From assembly GCA_963573315.1 (NCBI GenBank), contig OY752148.1, positions 372,001-436,000 on the forward strand: a stretch of 64,000 nt of DNA. The letters run 5' to 3'. Below, in pieces: positions 10,633 to 22,173 of the stretch (within the stretch, counting starts at the first letter, position 1; each line of letters starts with the position of its first letter). Source of the DNA: Entomortierella parvispora. Taxonomy: Eukaryota > Mortierellomycota > Mortierellomycetes > Mortierellales > Mortierellaceae. The position numbers were made by a program, and so were the translations under genes. The notes under the pieces are model-generated. The model saw only the letters and a list, made by a program, of their open reading frames with translations. It had not been told where the DNA came from and searched no databases.

Positions 10633-11991
10633 AACAGTGGCAGACCGGACGACAGATAGACACTTCCCTTCCCGTCCAGTTTTTGTTATTTGTCGTCCGA
10701 TTTGACCGGGCTCACTATCGTCCGACTACTTACCTCCATTGTCCTTACTCAGGTTTTTTTACATCCTCCACGGGTCAGGTCTAGGGGAATCTCGTGCACA
10801 TTGATGTTGACAATTCTTTTTTTTTTGACACCACACCTCCAGCACGACTTTGTATTTTTGTCACACCCTCTGACGCTTTCATTTATTCCCTATAGAGGCA
10901 TGGTTTCTGGTTTGGTCTTGACCTTCTTGGACCCCACTGCAATCTCAAAACTGGATTTGATTCTTTTGTTCGAACGCTTTCCTGGGCTGGCCAAATCAAC
11001 GGAACCTTAACCACCTTGGATCCCTTCTCCATATCTCCGTCCAGTTCGTTGAACTGTTTCCTCTGAGATGGCCAGATTAGCGGATCATCAGTATTCGCGG
11101 CAACCTCCGCTCAAGCTGCCTCTGCATTGTTTCCTCTAGTTTTGCCATCTCTCGAAGCTATGTATCCCGTAGTACAGGGCAATCCGCAGCCAGGTGCAAC
11201 ATGTTGCTCGATCTACTGTATAAGTTTGCAATGGTCGCTCGTGACTCAAGTTCTTTCAGATCGGTGACAGGGATGTTGTCTACGGAAGGAAAGAGACGAG
11301 AGACTTCTTGCATATACTTTGTGCCTGGCACGGTAGAACGACCATCTCTTGCCTTGGTCGAACAAACAAAACTGCCACTTACTTTACAGTGGATCCCCCA
11401 CCTCTTGAGGACTACCTCACTCCTATCCCTGGCTAGGGCTGACATGGATTAAATAAACCGCTTATCATTTTATTCGAGAGAACTGCGGTCATCAAGTTTG
11501 TGAGCGCCATGTTTCACAAAGGTGTAGGCGCAAAATCGGGAATAGGCAGTGGCAATGGTGTGTGAGGACGGCGTGGGCCTGAAGAGACTGTCTGCATAGC
11601 ATCAAGAACATCGCGAACGTTATGTCTTTGATCTGCAACCGCTCCGACATTACGAGCTCAGTTCGCTGTGCAGAAAACATGGCCTTCGAACAACTGGAAT
11701 CGACAGATATCTTGTCAGAGATCTGCTGCATAATATGATAGACCCTGTTAATTTGCTCGGTCCTGCCCCGATTTTGTTCGGTGATGTCCGACTTTGTTCG
11801 GCGATGCTTCTACTGTGCTCTGTTAATGGCCTTTGTATTTCTGTGTATCCTTTTGGCATCCTCGTCGAGAATGATGTATATAACTCCTGACTCTGCGGCA
11901 GTGAGGGTTGTTTACGCGTAGACCAATTCACTGGCGAATTGGTTGAGTTGATGTTTCCTTGTTGATGTTGCTGTCGTTGTTGCTCCTGTTG

Positions 11992-12540
11992 TTATTGGTC
12001 TTGTTGTCGCGGCAGAAGAGGTATTACTGGCCTGGGTGGAAATTTTGTTACCAGAATATTCGTTTGGTTCACCGTGGGTATCACTTGGATACACGCCGTG
12101 TCGACTCCCTCTTCCCCATTGTGGTGTTGATGACTTTCAACATATCCGTCATAGTCTTCATCCTCGCTATTGATTAACCTATCGATGTCGATTTTCGTTT
12201 TTTTGCTCTGGCTCTCTATGACATGATCCGACTGGGTAGTTGCTACTGAATCCGCGCTTCGTTGCTTATCTTTGGAGTTGAGTCCAGGTGTTGCCTCTTT
12301 AACATGACATATCACTTGGTCGTAATTTCGCAAAAGTCGGCAGAGTTCCAGAAGTCGTGATGAAGATGTGGCTTCTCCAGTCGTGAAGGCAATAGCTTTC
12401 TCGTAGAAGTTGAATGAGGTGCACCACGCCCCGACAGGTGAGTGGACGGCGGATGCTGATACTCCTTTCAGACTTGGTTCAGCATGCTCAAGTTCCGCGG
12501 CGACCTGAGTATACAGCTCCCCAGAGTTCAGTCGGTGTGT
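11992..12540 (-). pseudogene. open reading fragment of unknown origin, possibly a decayed retroelement or gag-like region
   Basis: Reading leftwards, the frame is open from a TAG at 12541-12543 to a stop at 11992 without a good start codon. Its composition is protein-like (helical LLELCRLLRNYDQVICHVKE, then an acidic stretch NSEDEDYDGY). Further left, at 11158-11445, another minus frame ends in HLAADCPVL, which vaguely resembles the end of a zinc knuckle. The order of helical region, acidic linker and knuckle-like end would suit a retroelement ORF1 or gag, but no reverse transcriptase, LTR or poly-A tail is visible. I treat it as a coding relic of unproven identity. Confidence 0.3.
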
Positions 12541-13109
12541 CTATTGTCAAATCGGGGAATCGCTTGACAAGATACCGGACAGTTAGGAAAATTCTTCATT
12601 AGTTACCGCCAGTTTCCGAGGGGGAAAGACCGATGTAGTGCTTCCACCCTGTTGTGAGAGGCGTCAGAGCGAGGCTTTCTAGAGAAGACAGAAGAAGGAA
12701 TCGGTGAATGGAGGAGAGATGGTGATGAAGGGTGAGAACGACATTGCTCGTTAATTTCAAGTGCAATAACCTTCTCTTTTCCTGTCTTCCTCGGGAAAAT
12801 GGATGAGATTTGCGAGTAAGTCGACATCCGATGGGCCCACAAATATTTTTTTGAGGAGATGGAGATTGATGATTGCTTCATCCAGGGTGAGTGAAGCCAA
12901 GGAGGCTCTGGTGATGGAGCGCTTTCGACGCTCTTGTCAGGCCAGCCAGCCCGCATGAATGGTGGCTTAGAAATATCGGAAACAGCCAATCAGCACGTGT
13001 TGCCTGAATAACGTATCGCGTCAACGTTCTCTCGCCCGCACATTCCACTCACTTAACCATCCACCTTCATAGTATACTTTCATTCCCGCTCACCATCAAC
13101 TCAGGTGCA

Positions 13110-14093
13110 GTGCATCGCGCTTTACTCTTGCACTCAACTGTGCCATCAAGAAATTGATGGTGGAGATTTACCATTCCTTACAACGAAATTCAGAAGATCG
13201 TTCGTCAAGGGATTAAAGAGCTTGTTTTATCGTTGTGGACCCGGTGCGCGCTGGGTCGCTATTGCGAGGCTCTGTACCATATATCCCACAGTGTCTGGAC
13301 AACATGCATCAGTGTACCCCTCAGCAAGGGTTCGGGATATGATAGTGATACACTCTCTTCACGATAATCCACCAAATATCGCTTAAAATGAACTAACTAC
13401 CGTCTGTTATTCCGAGGACAAAGAACGCGTTAGGTCTTCAGCGGCGTCGGCTGTAGAAAAACGGTCCTCTCTAAGCCCTCAGGTTAGTCATTTTCACGCT
13501 CAAGGACGACGACAGGGGAGCCAGATCTTCGGCGGTTGTACAACCCACTATGCCCCAAGAGTTCCTCACAGCTGTCGCCAGATCTATCGAATTACTCGCC
13601 TCCTGCACCTCAAGATTTGACCTCTCCGAGAAGGCGGAGGATGATGCGAGCCATGCATTTTTTACGTCCATTGACTCACTGCAAGATGTCGTCCTTGAGA
13701 AGATCGTCATGGTGGCGATCTGCCTGCTTCGGCGAAAGATCGCTCATCTTAGTTAAAACTGAGTTAAAATTGAAAGATAGTTGGGGACTCTGTGTGACAG
13801 AGCTATACAACATGCCTAGGACCAAGGCTGAACTCGATCATACCAATTTGGATATTATTGCGTAACGATCATTTGTTTTTTTTGCGGTGCTATTTTATGG
13901 CATCTGAACCCTGGTGGGCTTTGAATTGCTGCTACTAACGTGTTGTCTCTTATTCCCTTGCAGATTGCTATCCGGCATTTTACACCTCAATCAAGTCCAT
14001 GTTGGACTCTCCACCAAGGAGATGGGAAGAATTACCGACCAAGTTCTTGAATCCTTTTACACTGAAAACATGGAAAACAATAACATGGAATGA
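13110..14093 (+). pseudogene. decayed gene fragment, family not recognised
   Basis: Protein-like helical stretches appear in order on the + strand but in changing frames: around 13180 (IVRQGIKELVLSLWTRC), 13500-13755 (SIELLASCTSRFDLSEKAED) and 13760-13863 (LYNMPRTKAELDHTNLDII). The last joins a good donor (GCGTAACG at 13862) to an acceptor at about 13961. It then continues as LSGILHLNQVHVGLSTKEMG to a TGA at 14091-14093. At least two frame changes upstream have no intron to explain them. The surviving splice signals argue that this was a real gene once. The function cannot be read. Confidence 0.4.
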
Positions 14094-14845
14094 GCAGGAG
14101 TGGCAGTTGCCCAGTGGGCTAGCTGGATGCAGGTGCGTTTCGTTTTGCATTTGTGTTGATGATATCGATACAGAGCTTCTCATTGATGCGATTATCTCCT
14201 CGTATTCTGATTGCGAGACAAAGGGCATTTAGCCTATCTTTTACATCGCGTTGCACGTCTTTCGCCGGTTCAATAACTGATCTAGCTTGGTCTCCAAGTC
14301 TGGTTGTATGATGGCGGTCGTTGGTCCATTTCTGCAAGAAATCATGGATGTCCAACATGAGATCAAATTCACCTGGTATTGTATTTTCACTGTGCACTAT
14401 AATGATGATTTGTTATTTAATGTCTTGTAATAATACCTGAACGAAAGGAAAGATTCAAACGGCCCTAGTCAAGCAGGGACAGAGACAGTCTGGCACACAT
14501 GACACGGACCATATCTCATTTTCCCCCTGCACTGTAAACATCTGATAGTTGGGGTCAGCCTCTGCCTTACACCTTCCCCTTCTAGGCCCGTTTTCTGTAC
14601 TTTCAGGGATATGCAGTTTGAAGGATATTCCTGGGACATGCAACATAGAAGTGTCGTTCTCTCTTGCGCAGACACGTTTAGGTAGAAGAAAGTTGTAATA
14701 AAATTTAATTTTATGAAAAGAATTGATTACAACCATTTGACCATGTCGGCTGCCGCGTTATAGAGTTGGTGAAGATGAACGCGAGGATCATTTGACGTGA
14801 GCGTGGCTAAGATCTTCATCTGTCTGTGTGCATCATATTTTTTTT
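14094..14845. other. intergenic, 3' of the fatty acyl-CoA reductase
   Basis: A few short frames exist, but none has convincing composition or splice signals. Confidence 0.5.
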
Positions 14846-16637
14846 TCAAAGATGAGAGACCAGTGTAGTGCTCTCCTTCTTGTTAGGGACGTCACTGTTC
14901 TCTGTGGGAGTAAACTTCCGCTGGATCGACTCTGACGTATACTCTACAATTACATTTAGGTCCAATTGTTCTTTTAACACATATTGGTGGATCCCCATGT
15001 TACTGATGTGAAGGTACTCTGGCCAGTTAATTCCGGACTTCATGTCACCGCAAAGTGTCCTCGGTGCGATGCTATCCAAGGCCAGAGTTTTCGTGGTGTC
15101 GATTTTATGATCGATCGTGTACAGGACTCCAAACAGATGAGGTACACGATAAGCCTTGGCAAGCCTACGTCTTAATTCCTTTTGTTTATCGTCCAAAGCT
15201 AATATCAGTTCCTTGGAAAACCTCTGACGGAATCTCAGCTCAAAATCTGGAGCGCTATACATGTGGAAGCGAACGTCCTCAGAGACGCGTCCCCGAAGGC
15301 GTTTTACTGCCTTCCAGTAATTCTCATGTGTCTGAAAAAAGGTGTTGGTAGTCAATCGACAATGGACGGAGGTGCAACTTTGAAAGATTGGAATGGTGTC
15401 CAGTGTTCGATCTGCTGCTGTGGCTGCCATCAAGGTTGTTTTGCAAACCCAATCAACTGGGACGATCGGTGCACTACAATTCTGGTGTTTTGACAAGAGT
15501 ACAAATTCAAAGGTAAGAATGTTAATGATGAACAGGTTTGAGGGGCTGGTTCGCTAAAGTTCTATACGTAGAGCGCAAGGCTTACCGAGTTACCAATCCA
15601 TTCCTGAACTGTACCAAGACCACATACGACTGAGCAGGCAGTACACCCGTTTACACCTTCGACCCATCCGGGCACAGGCTCGGATAGAGCACCAGTGATT
15701 CCGGAAGGTCGAACAATTGCAATCGGCAGCCCCCAATGCTTGTTTCGAGATTGTAAAAGACACTCTGTCAAAGCTTTGCTAGCGTAGTAAGTATTCTTGA
15801 AGATCTCTATGACTTTGCGCTCATAAACTTTGAGGTCCTTCTCGTTCATCGTCTCTATTTTTTCAAACACTTCATTCGCATCCCCGAGTGGATAAGGGTA
15901 GAGTCGCTCCTCAATGAATTGGCCTCCTAGGCGAACATTCACAAAGGCCGTCGAGATATGGACCAAGGCTGCTAGGTGAGGCATTCCTTGAGCGACCTTT
16001 ATCATGCGAAGTGACCCATGGCAATTTAACTGGCGACATCGTACAAATACCGGTATTTTTTTTTGTTAGCTCTTCGTTGTAAGCGTAAGACACAGTGTGC
16101 GCGTGCGTGTGTATGTGTGTGTGTGTGTAGCATGTTATATATATTATGACTTACATTTACGGCATCCTTCAAGCTGCGCTCCCAATTGGTATCTGCACCA
16201 CAACTGATCACCACATTGGTGTCGCTTTGAATCATCTTCAAATCAGATTCTGATAATCCCAAGTTTTCCCCAGTCAGATCGCCTTGGATCGGCACGACCT
16301 TGCTCAAGACTTTGCTGCGAAATTCTTGTTCACTTGCGTACAAGGCGCGGAGGGTTTCAAAAATTCGACTCGAGTAAATCTCGTCCTCAACACGACTTTG
16401 ATACGTACTCTTTCCAGAATCTCTCACCAACAGGTAGATTCTAGAAAAGCGATAAAAGCAAAGGTATTAGACAGTGACTGTTGAAGTATAATTGGTATTC
16501 ACCCGTGTTTCTATATCATCCTGTACCTACTTTGTCACCTGTGGAAGAGATCGAAGGATCTTCTCCAAAAGAACCTTTCCTGTAAAGCCAGTAGCTCCAG
16601 TCAAAAATACGACATTGTTGGTAGTGTAGAAGTCCAT
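14846..16637 (-). CDS. fatty acyl-CoA reductase
   Basis: The enzyme reduces long-chain acyl-CoA to fatty alcohol with NADPH, usually at the ER or peroxisome membrane. Four exons (16637-16531, 16440-16155, 16029-15586, 15481-14846) join in phase to 490 residues, the usual family length. Residues 8-20 are the Rossmann dinucleotide loop (VVFLTGATGFTGK). The middle carries VQEWIGN and IVRPSGI, and the catalytic YxxxK is YYASK within NTYYASKALTE. The last exon begins just before IVPVDW and holds the FAR C-terminal (sterile-type) domain. The junction between exons 3 and 4 gives a shorter loop than I expect for the family, so the acceptor at 15482 is the least certain boundary. The gene diverges from the acyl-CoA oxidase at 17494. 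Confidence 0.85.
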
Positions 16638-17040
16638 GGAGAGTCTGAGGGAAAGGATAAAGGTGAAAAGGGTGGTGGGATGAAAGTAAAATCGGGGAAG
16701 AGTGGTCAGAGTTGTTTTTGTAGCTTGCTTGGAGGTGAAAAGTTGAGTATTCGGTTACAGATTCAAGACTTTATACAGCAAGCACACTTTTGCAGTCCAT
16801 TCATGATAGCCCTCCCAGCATCTCCTCTTCCTCTCTCCAGCGGTAGTCTCCCTGAATCTTTTATTTTTGTTTGTAAGCACCTGCCTTTTCGAATGAGAAT
16901 TATAAATATTTTACTGCCTCTCGCGAGTAAAGCCCATCCTTCGCTCAAGCAGACAAGTGAGCAGTAAAGCACTGTGCAGAAAATGAGAAGATCCAGAGTT
17001 AACAAAGGTCAAGGAAGGGGACAGACCAAAGGAAAGAATC

Positions 17041-17297
17041 TAAGGATGAGAAAGATCAAGGGATGAGAAAGATCAAGGGATGAGAAGGATCAAGGGATGA
17101 GAAGGATTAAGGGATGAGAAGAATCATGGTATTAGAAAGATCAGGGGATTATAACGATCAAGGGATTAGAAGGATCAAGGGATGAGAAGAATCAAGGTAT
17201 TAGAAGGATCAGGGGATTAGAAGGATCAAGTGGTTAGAAGAATCAAGGGATGAGAAGGATCAAGGGATTAGAAGGATCAAGGGATGAGAAATACCCA
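17041..17297. repeat. 17-bp minisatellite, about 15 copies, between two divergent lipid genes
   Basis: The unit AAGATCAAGGGATGAGA repeats head to tail with a 17-base period and scattered substitutions (GATGAG alternating with GATTAG). It occupies the middle of the 856-base region between the start codons of the acyl-CoA reductase and the acyl-CoA oxidase. It could influence spacing or factor binding for both, but that is inference. Confidence 0.9.
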
Positions 17298-17493
17298 AGG
17301 AAAGTAAAAACCAAGGGATGAGAAATGGGAAAGATCGAACCGAGGCAATGGAGCTCCTCCAATAGTCGAGCACAACGCAGAGTTCTGTGTCTTGCATATT
17401 TCATGAGAAGTGTAAATCCTCGGGAAATAAGCAGAGCTATAAATAAGAAGGCGAGTCTTCGTTCTTTATTTATGACTAAACCACTTTTCACCT

Positions 17494-19985
17494 ATGACTG
17501 AAGCAGCATCCTCGTCGGCCGAAGCTCGTCTTCAAACTATCCTGAAGCACATCTCCATCCAGCCATGTTTCCATCGCCATGCCATCCACAACGAAAAGTC
17601 TACGGGTCCTGCAGATCTCGCACGCGAGCGTACCAATGCATCTTTCAAGGTGGCGGACATGACTGAAATCATCCTACGCGGCAAAAAAAATGTGGTTGCA
17701 CAGGTAAAGAATGTTTTTTTGCATGATGGTCAGGAAGCAAGTTCATAGCGGCAGGGCGTTTAATGACCCTGTTTTTTTTTTTTTTTTTTTTTTTACAAAT
17801 AGTCACTTGCTTATCAAATGATCCAACGCGATCCAGAGCTCCGAATGAACCAAGGTCATGACTATGACCTGACCAGAGGCGAGAATCGAGATCAAACTCT
17901 AAGACAAGTTGCTCGTGTCATCCAATTTCGAAACTCAATTCCCGAAACTCGTTTGAACAAAGCCCTGGTCCATGCCATGGCGTCTTACCCAGGGGCCTTT
18001 TGGATGATGTTTGTTCATGACGTGCTGTTTAAGCAGACTTTTGAATTTTTCGGAACTTCTGCACAACAAGACAGGTGGATGGGCGACATCGAGAGTTGGA
18101 GGGTACTAGGTTGCTTTTCAATGGTAAGCCCTGTTTGATAGAAAATATCTTGACACTGCTATTTTTTTTTTTTTCCCTTGTTCATTGATGAACAATTGCT
18201 AACACTCCTCATTCGCTGTGCTCACAGACTGAGCTTGGTCACTCTTCCAACTTACCTGGATTGGAAACTACTTCGATATTGGATCGTGCTACGGATGAGT
18301 TTGTTATTCATTCACCGACTTTGACCTCCACAAAGTGGTGGATCGGTATGGGGGGCCGAACTGCCACTCATACTGGTAAGTTAAAACGATTTACTGCCAT
18401 TGTGATAACTGGAATTCCTGCTTTCTTCTATCTCATAGAGCCACATTCGCCGATACTTTACTGAACACAGCTTTTTTTCAATGTGAACATAGTCGCTCTT
18501 TGCCGAACAATCATCGACGATAAAGACTATGGCGTGAACTGGTTCATTATTCCTCTGCGAGACCGCAAAACTGGCCGTCTTCTTCTGGGAGTTACCTGTG
18601 GTGACGTGGGCCAAAAGGCCGCTCACCAGGGTCTCGATACTGGCTACATTCAGTTTACACATGTCCGAATCCCTCGCGAGAACATGTTGCAGAGATGGGC
18701 TTCTTTCACTGCACAGGGGGAATTTAAACCCCTATCTTACCAAGCCTTGTCATACGCACCCTTGATCTCGGAACGGTTCGCAACTTTGAAAACCGGTGTG
18801 GTGACCCTTTCCCAGATCCTGACAATCTCAGTCCGCTATGGAGCTGTCCGTCGACAGGGAACCCACGATGAACAGATTCTGGATTACCAGACACATCAGA
18901 CGAGGTTGATGCCCGGCTTGGCATTCGTTTACATGTTGAACATCGTTGAGCGAGAAGTCTGCCAAAAGTGGGAAAAGATCAGGAGGCTTGCAAAAACTGA
19001 CCCTGATCAATTTTTGCTCGAGTTGCCTGATCAACATAGTGTGGCGGCCAGTTTGAAGGCGACCATGTCGTGGTATGTGACCGAGGTGTTGGAATTGTGT
19101 CGGCGGTCATGCGGTGGGCACGCGTATTCAGCTTACAACGCCATTCCAGGATTGATTGGTGAGTATGGCGTTGTCACGGTTGCCTGTGGAGACAACATCG
19201 TTTTAATGCAGCAGTCGGCCCGGTTCATGATCTCGGCATTGAGAAAAGCCCAAGCGGGTAAAGATGTCCGAGGATCTGTTGATTATATGAGAGACTACGA
19301 TCGTGTACGTTTCATCACCAAGGCAAGTCTCCAGGACCCTCAAGATCTACTCAGTCATGAGTTTGTGATTGACGCATTGACGTGGGCTAGTGTGAAAAAG
19401 ACGACCGAGCTTGAGGAGGTCCTGAGCCAGGCTGGAACTGACCTTGAAGTGATTTGGAATGCACATCAGACAGAATTGGTGCGCATAGCGGATATCCATA
19501 CTTGGCGACACTTTTTAGTCGTTTACCAAAGTGGCATCCAGCGCGAAAAGACAAGAAAGCCAGAGGCTTACGCCATGCTCCAGAGGATGGGACAACTCAT
19601 AAGCACGTTCATACTCAAGAGACATTTGGACCTATTCTTGGAGGAAGGTTACTTTGATGGATCACAAGCGAAATTGATTCGACAGTTATTCCTAGACCAG
19701 TGTAAAGACTTGAGAAGGGACGCTGTGCCATTAGTAGATGCTTGGGCAATTCCAGACTTTGCCCTCAAGGCCCCAATTGGAAGATATGATGGTGATATCT
19801 ATCCAGCTTACTTTGCCTCTGTAAACGCAGTCAACAAGTCGTTCGAACCGAGCAGTTATTGGCTCAAGTATGCAGCTCCGTTGGTGAACGCACCCCGACC
19901 TACGCAAGGAATGGGTGAAACGTCGTACATTGCTGTCTTGGAGCCTTTTCAAAAGGAGGTTCTAGAGTTGGTTGAAAAACGCTGA
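17494..19985 (+). CDS. acyl-CoA oxidase (peroxisomal beta-oxidation)
   Basis: It catalyses the first, FAD-dependent step of peroxisomal beta-oxidation: acyl-CoA to trans-2-enoyl-CoA with formation of H2O2. Exons 17494-17703, 17803-18123, 18228-18375 and 18493-19985 give 723 residues. Family features are the N-terminal helical domain, the FAD/substrate region ending TELGHSSNLPGLETT with the usual TKWWIG further on, a GRKTGRLL-like loop (DRKTGRLLLG), and the C-terminal SCGGHAYSAYN segment near the active site. The C-terminus is EKR, not a PTS1. Residues 12-20 (RLQTILKHI) are close to the PTS2 consensus. Intron 1 contains a run of 23 T. Confidence 0.93.
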
Positions 19986-20146
19986 TACAATGCATTTGCA
20001 AGAAAAATGAACCATAGTAATTCCTCGACCCATAATTCATCTCTACACTTTCTTTTTAATGAAGTTCGAAATGGATGTAACAATATCATTTTCGTTTACT
20101 GAGACATACCATACAAGTCAAGAGGAGCGTTGTCTTTGGTTCTCAT

Positions 20147-21811
20147 TCATCTTTCGTTTATCCAGTAGCAGTTTGTCATCTGAGGCCATAGCTCCAGTAT
20201 TTTCCGTCCCATGGTGTGCTTTCGAATTTGCGTTGTATTTCGGAAATGGCCTGCAAATTGCGAATGCGCCTCCTTAACGCCTAGAGACTCTCTCGGGTCT
20301 AGGCCATAGTCCGCCTTGACGCCGGGCAAGCAGAGGTGTAATTCCTGGAGCTCTGTCAGCTGAATCAATTGAGCAAACATTCGGTACTGGTCGATTGGAT
20401 GAGGGTCCGCTCCAATCCGAAGAGCTACATGAAGGACTCGGAGTCGATGACAGACCCAAGGAAACCGTGGACGTGGCGGTGAGTCCAAAGATAGAACACT
20501 GTCGGTTGTCAAGGATTCTCGTTTGAGAAATAGAAGAGCCATATAGTCCTCCAAGTCCAGGTCCATCTCCTGGACAACTTCTCGCAAGTCCAATGACGAC
20601 CACAGGCAACGGAGTTCAACCAAAAGAGGGCACTGGGCCAAGATTTGGACAATCCCCCTCGATCGGTCAACCACATTTGTCATCCCAACAGTCGTTGTTT
20701 CTTCCATCGGTTTGCTCAGGTGCAGAACCTGTAGCGAGCCGAAATGTCGACGCATAGCGTGCCAGGTAAAGAGCCCATGACGACAGCCTTGAGGCAGCTC
20801 GATACGACTTAAAGGGTTCGGACAATCCTTTAGCACATCGGCGATTTCCCCATCTGAAAAGAAACAGTCAAAATCAGGGTTGTTTTGCGATAGTCTAATG
20901 AACTTAAGTCGAGGCCATGCGCTACCGATGGAATCCCCGCTTTGATTCTTGTCAAGGTCGTCTAAGTCGCGGTAGTTATTATTGAGCATCCTGCGGAGGG
21001 CTTTGCCGAATTGCATCGACCGTTCTCTGGGTTGAAGCTCCAGAGTCCAGGAGAGGGACTCGAGGACTGGGCATCGCTTAAACAACACCAGTTCACTTTC
21101 CCAGGAGTGCTCACTCAAGATGCTGGACACGATGCTGCACACGGTCAGTTCTCGCAATAATGGAAAAATAGGCCTACAGTTGCCGCTGTAGCTTCCTGCC
21201 TTGTCCTCCTCGTCATCCGTTGGTTCGACCATCCATGGCAAAATTGGTAGATTGTGTGGTTGAGTCCAAGTCCATTCGAGTTTGGTTAATCGTGACATGA
21301 AATGAGTCGAGAACAGGCCGTAGAACTCCTTCACCGAAGTTGACAACAAGGCCACATCAAGCCTTAAATCCATCAGTCGTGGACATGAGATAGCCATTGT
21401 CCTCAACAGCATCGCAGCGTTACTCGTACCCATGCCCTCAAATTCTTTCATTGAGAACGCAACGCTCGTTAGTTGGCGATTCCTCTCGAGCAGCTTTACG
21501 AAAAACTCTGTGTCCCTTCCCGAGAAGCTCTGGATCTTGAGGTGGATCAGGTTCTGGCAGTGCTCGAGGATCCTGTTTTGATCTTTGACAGAGCGTACAA
21601 AGTTAAGTGCTAGTGTCAAATCGCGGACATGATGGAGTTTGTCTCGAAAGAGGGGCCACTGTGGAGGGTAAACGTCGTAGTCGTTGTTGGCCTGGGAGTA
21701 GAGGAACGGCGTAAAGGACGCGTGCCAAAGCCTGCAGACGAGGACGCAGGAGGTCAAGTCGTGTCTGCTGAGCAGAGCACCGACTTGCAGCTGAATTTCG
21801 GGTAGGTTCAT
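20147..21811 (-). CDS. F-box protein with leucine-rich-repeat-like body
   Basis: The first ~45 residues are F-box-like (LPEIQLQVGALLSRHDLTSC, then VLVCRLWHASFTPFLY), which would dock to SKP1 in an SCF ubiquitin ligase. The remaining ~500 residues show irregular leucine-rich repeats (for example LIHLKIQSFSG and LRELTVCSIVS), the probable substrate-binding surface. I start at Met 21811, giving 554 residues. A Met at 21907 is in frame, but the extra 32 residues are encoded mainly by a GGAAGAAA-type microsatellite and are likely leader. The frame has no intron. The substrate cannot be inferred. Fungi with many such genes use them as a fast-changing family. Confidence 0.8.
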   Translation of the reverse strand: MNLPEIQLQVGALLSRHDLTSCVLVCRLWHASFTPFLYSQANNDYDVYPPQWPLFRDKLHHVRDLTLALNFVRSVKDQNRILEHCQNLIHLKIQSFSGRDTEFFVKLLERNRQLTSVAFSMKEFEGMGTSNAAMLLRTMAISCPRLMDLRLDVALLSTSVKEFYGLFSTHFMSRLTKLEWTWTQPHNLPILPWMVEPTDDEEDKAGSYSGNCRPIFPLLRELTVCSIVSSILSEHSWESELVLFKRCPVLESLSWTLELQPRERSMQFGKALRRMLNNNYRDLDDLDKNQSGDSIGSAWPRLKFIRLSQNNPDFDCFFSDGEIADVLKDCPNPLSRIELPQGCRHGLFTWHAMRRHFGSLQVLHLSKPMEETTTVGMTNVVDRSRGIVQILAQCPLLVELRCLWSSLDLREVVQEMDLDLEDYMALLFLKRESLTTDSVLSLDSPPRPRFPWVCHRLRVLHVALRIGADPHPIDQYRMFAQLIQLTELQELHLCLPGVKADYGLDPRESLGVKEAHSQFAGHFRNTTQIRKHTMGRKILELWPQMTNCYWINER

Positions 21812-21821
21812 GAGATGGAAT

Positions 21822-21993
21822 GAAGAAAGGAAGAAAGGAAGAAAGGAAGAAAGGAAGAAAGGAAGAATGAGAATGGCATTCTTCAATGCAGAGATGCATG
21901 AGGACATGAAGGGAGACAGGCAGCCAATTTATGCATCCAACTGCGCGGTGTGCAAGCAAAAAGAATAATAAAAAAAGGGGGGGGGGGGGGGGG
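21822..21993. repeat. GGAAGAAA microsatellite and G17 homopolymer
   Basis: About five copies of GGAAGAAA lie just upstream of the F-box start, and a run of 17 G is at 21977-21993. Both are in the leader or promoter side of the F-box gene. Confidence 0.85.
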
Positions 21994-22173
21994 TCAAGCA
22001 AAAGGAATAAAAAAAGGGGGTCAAGCGATGATTTCCTTCCCTGCACTGTCGCATGCTCCAGCCCTTTGCGCGCCGTCATCCCAGGTCGCGGCTTTCTATG
22101 GAGTGAGTTTTGCAATAGGTACGCTAAATGTAGGTATTATGAGGTTGTTCTGGAGATGTCTACCGCGTCTAGT

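Noticed and set aside
11158..11445. Zinc-knuckle (CCHC) gag protein
   Set aside because: Only the last part (HLAADCPVL) resembles a knuckle; the first two cysteines are missing and no reverse transcriptase is nearby.
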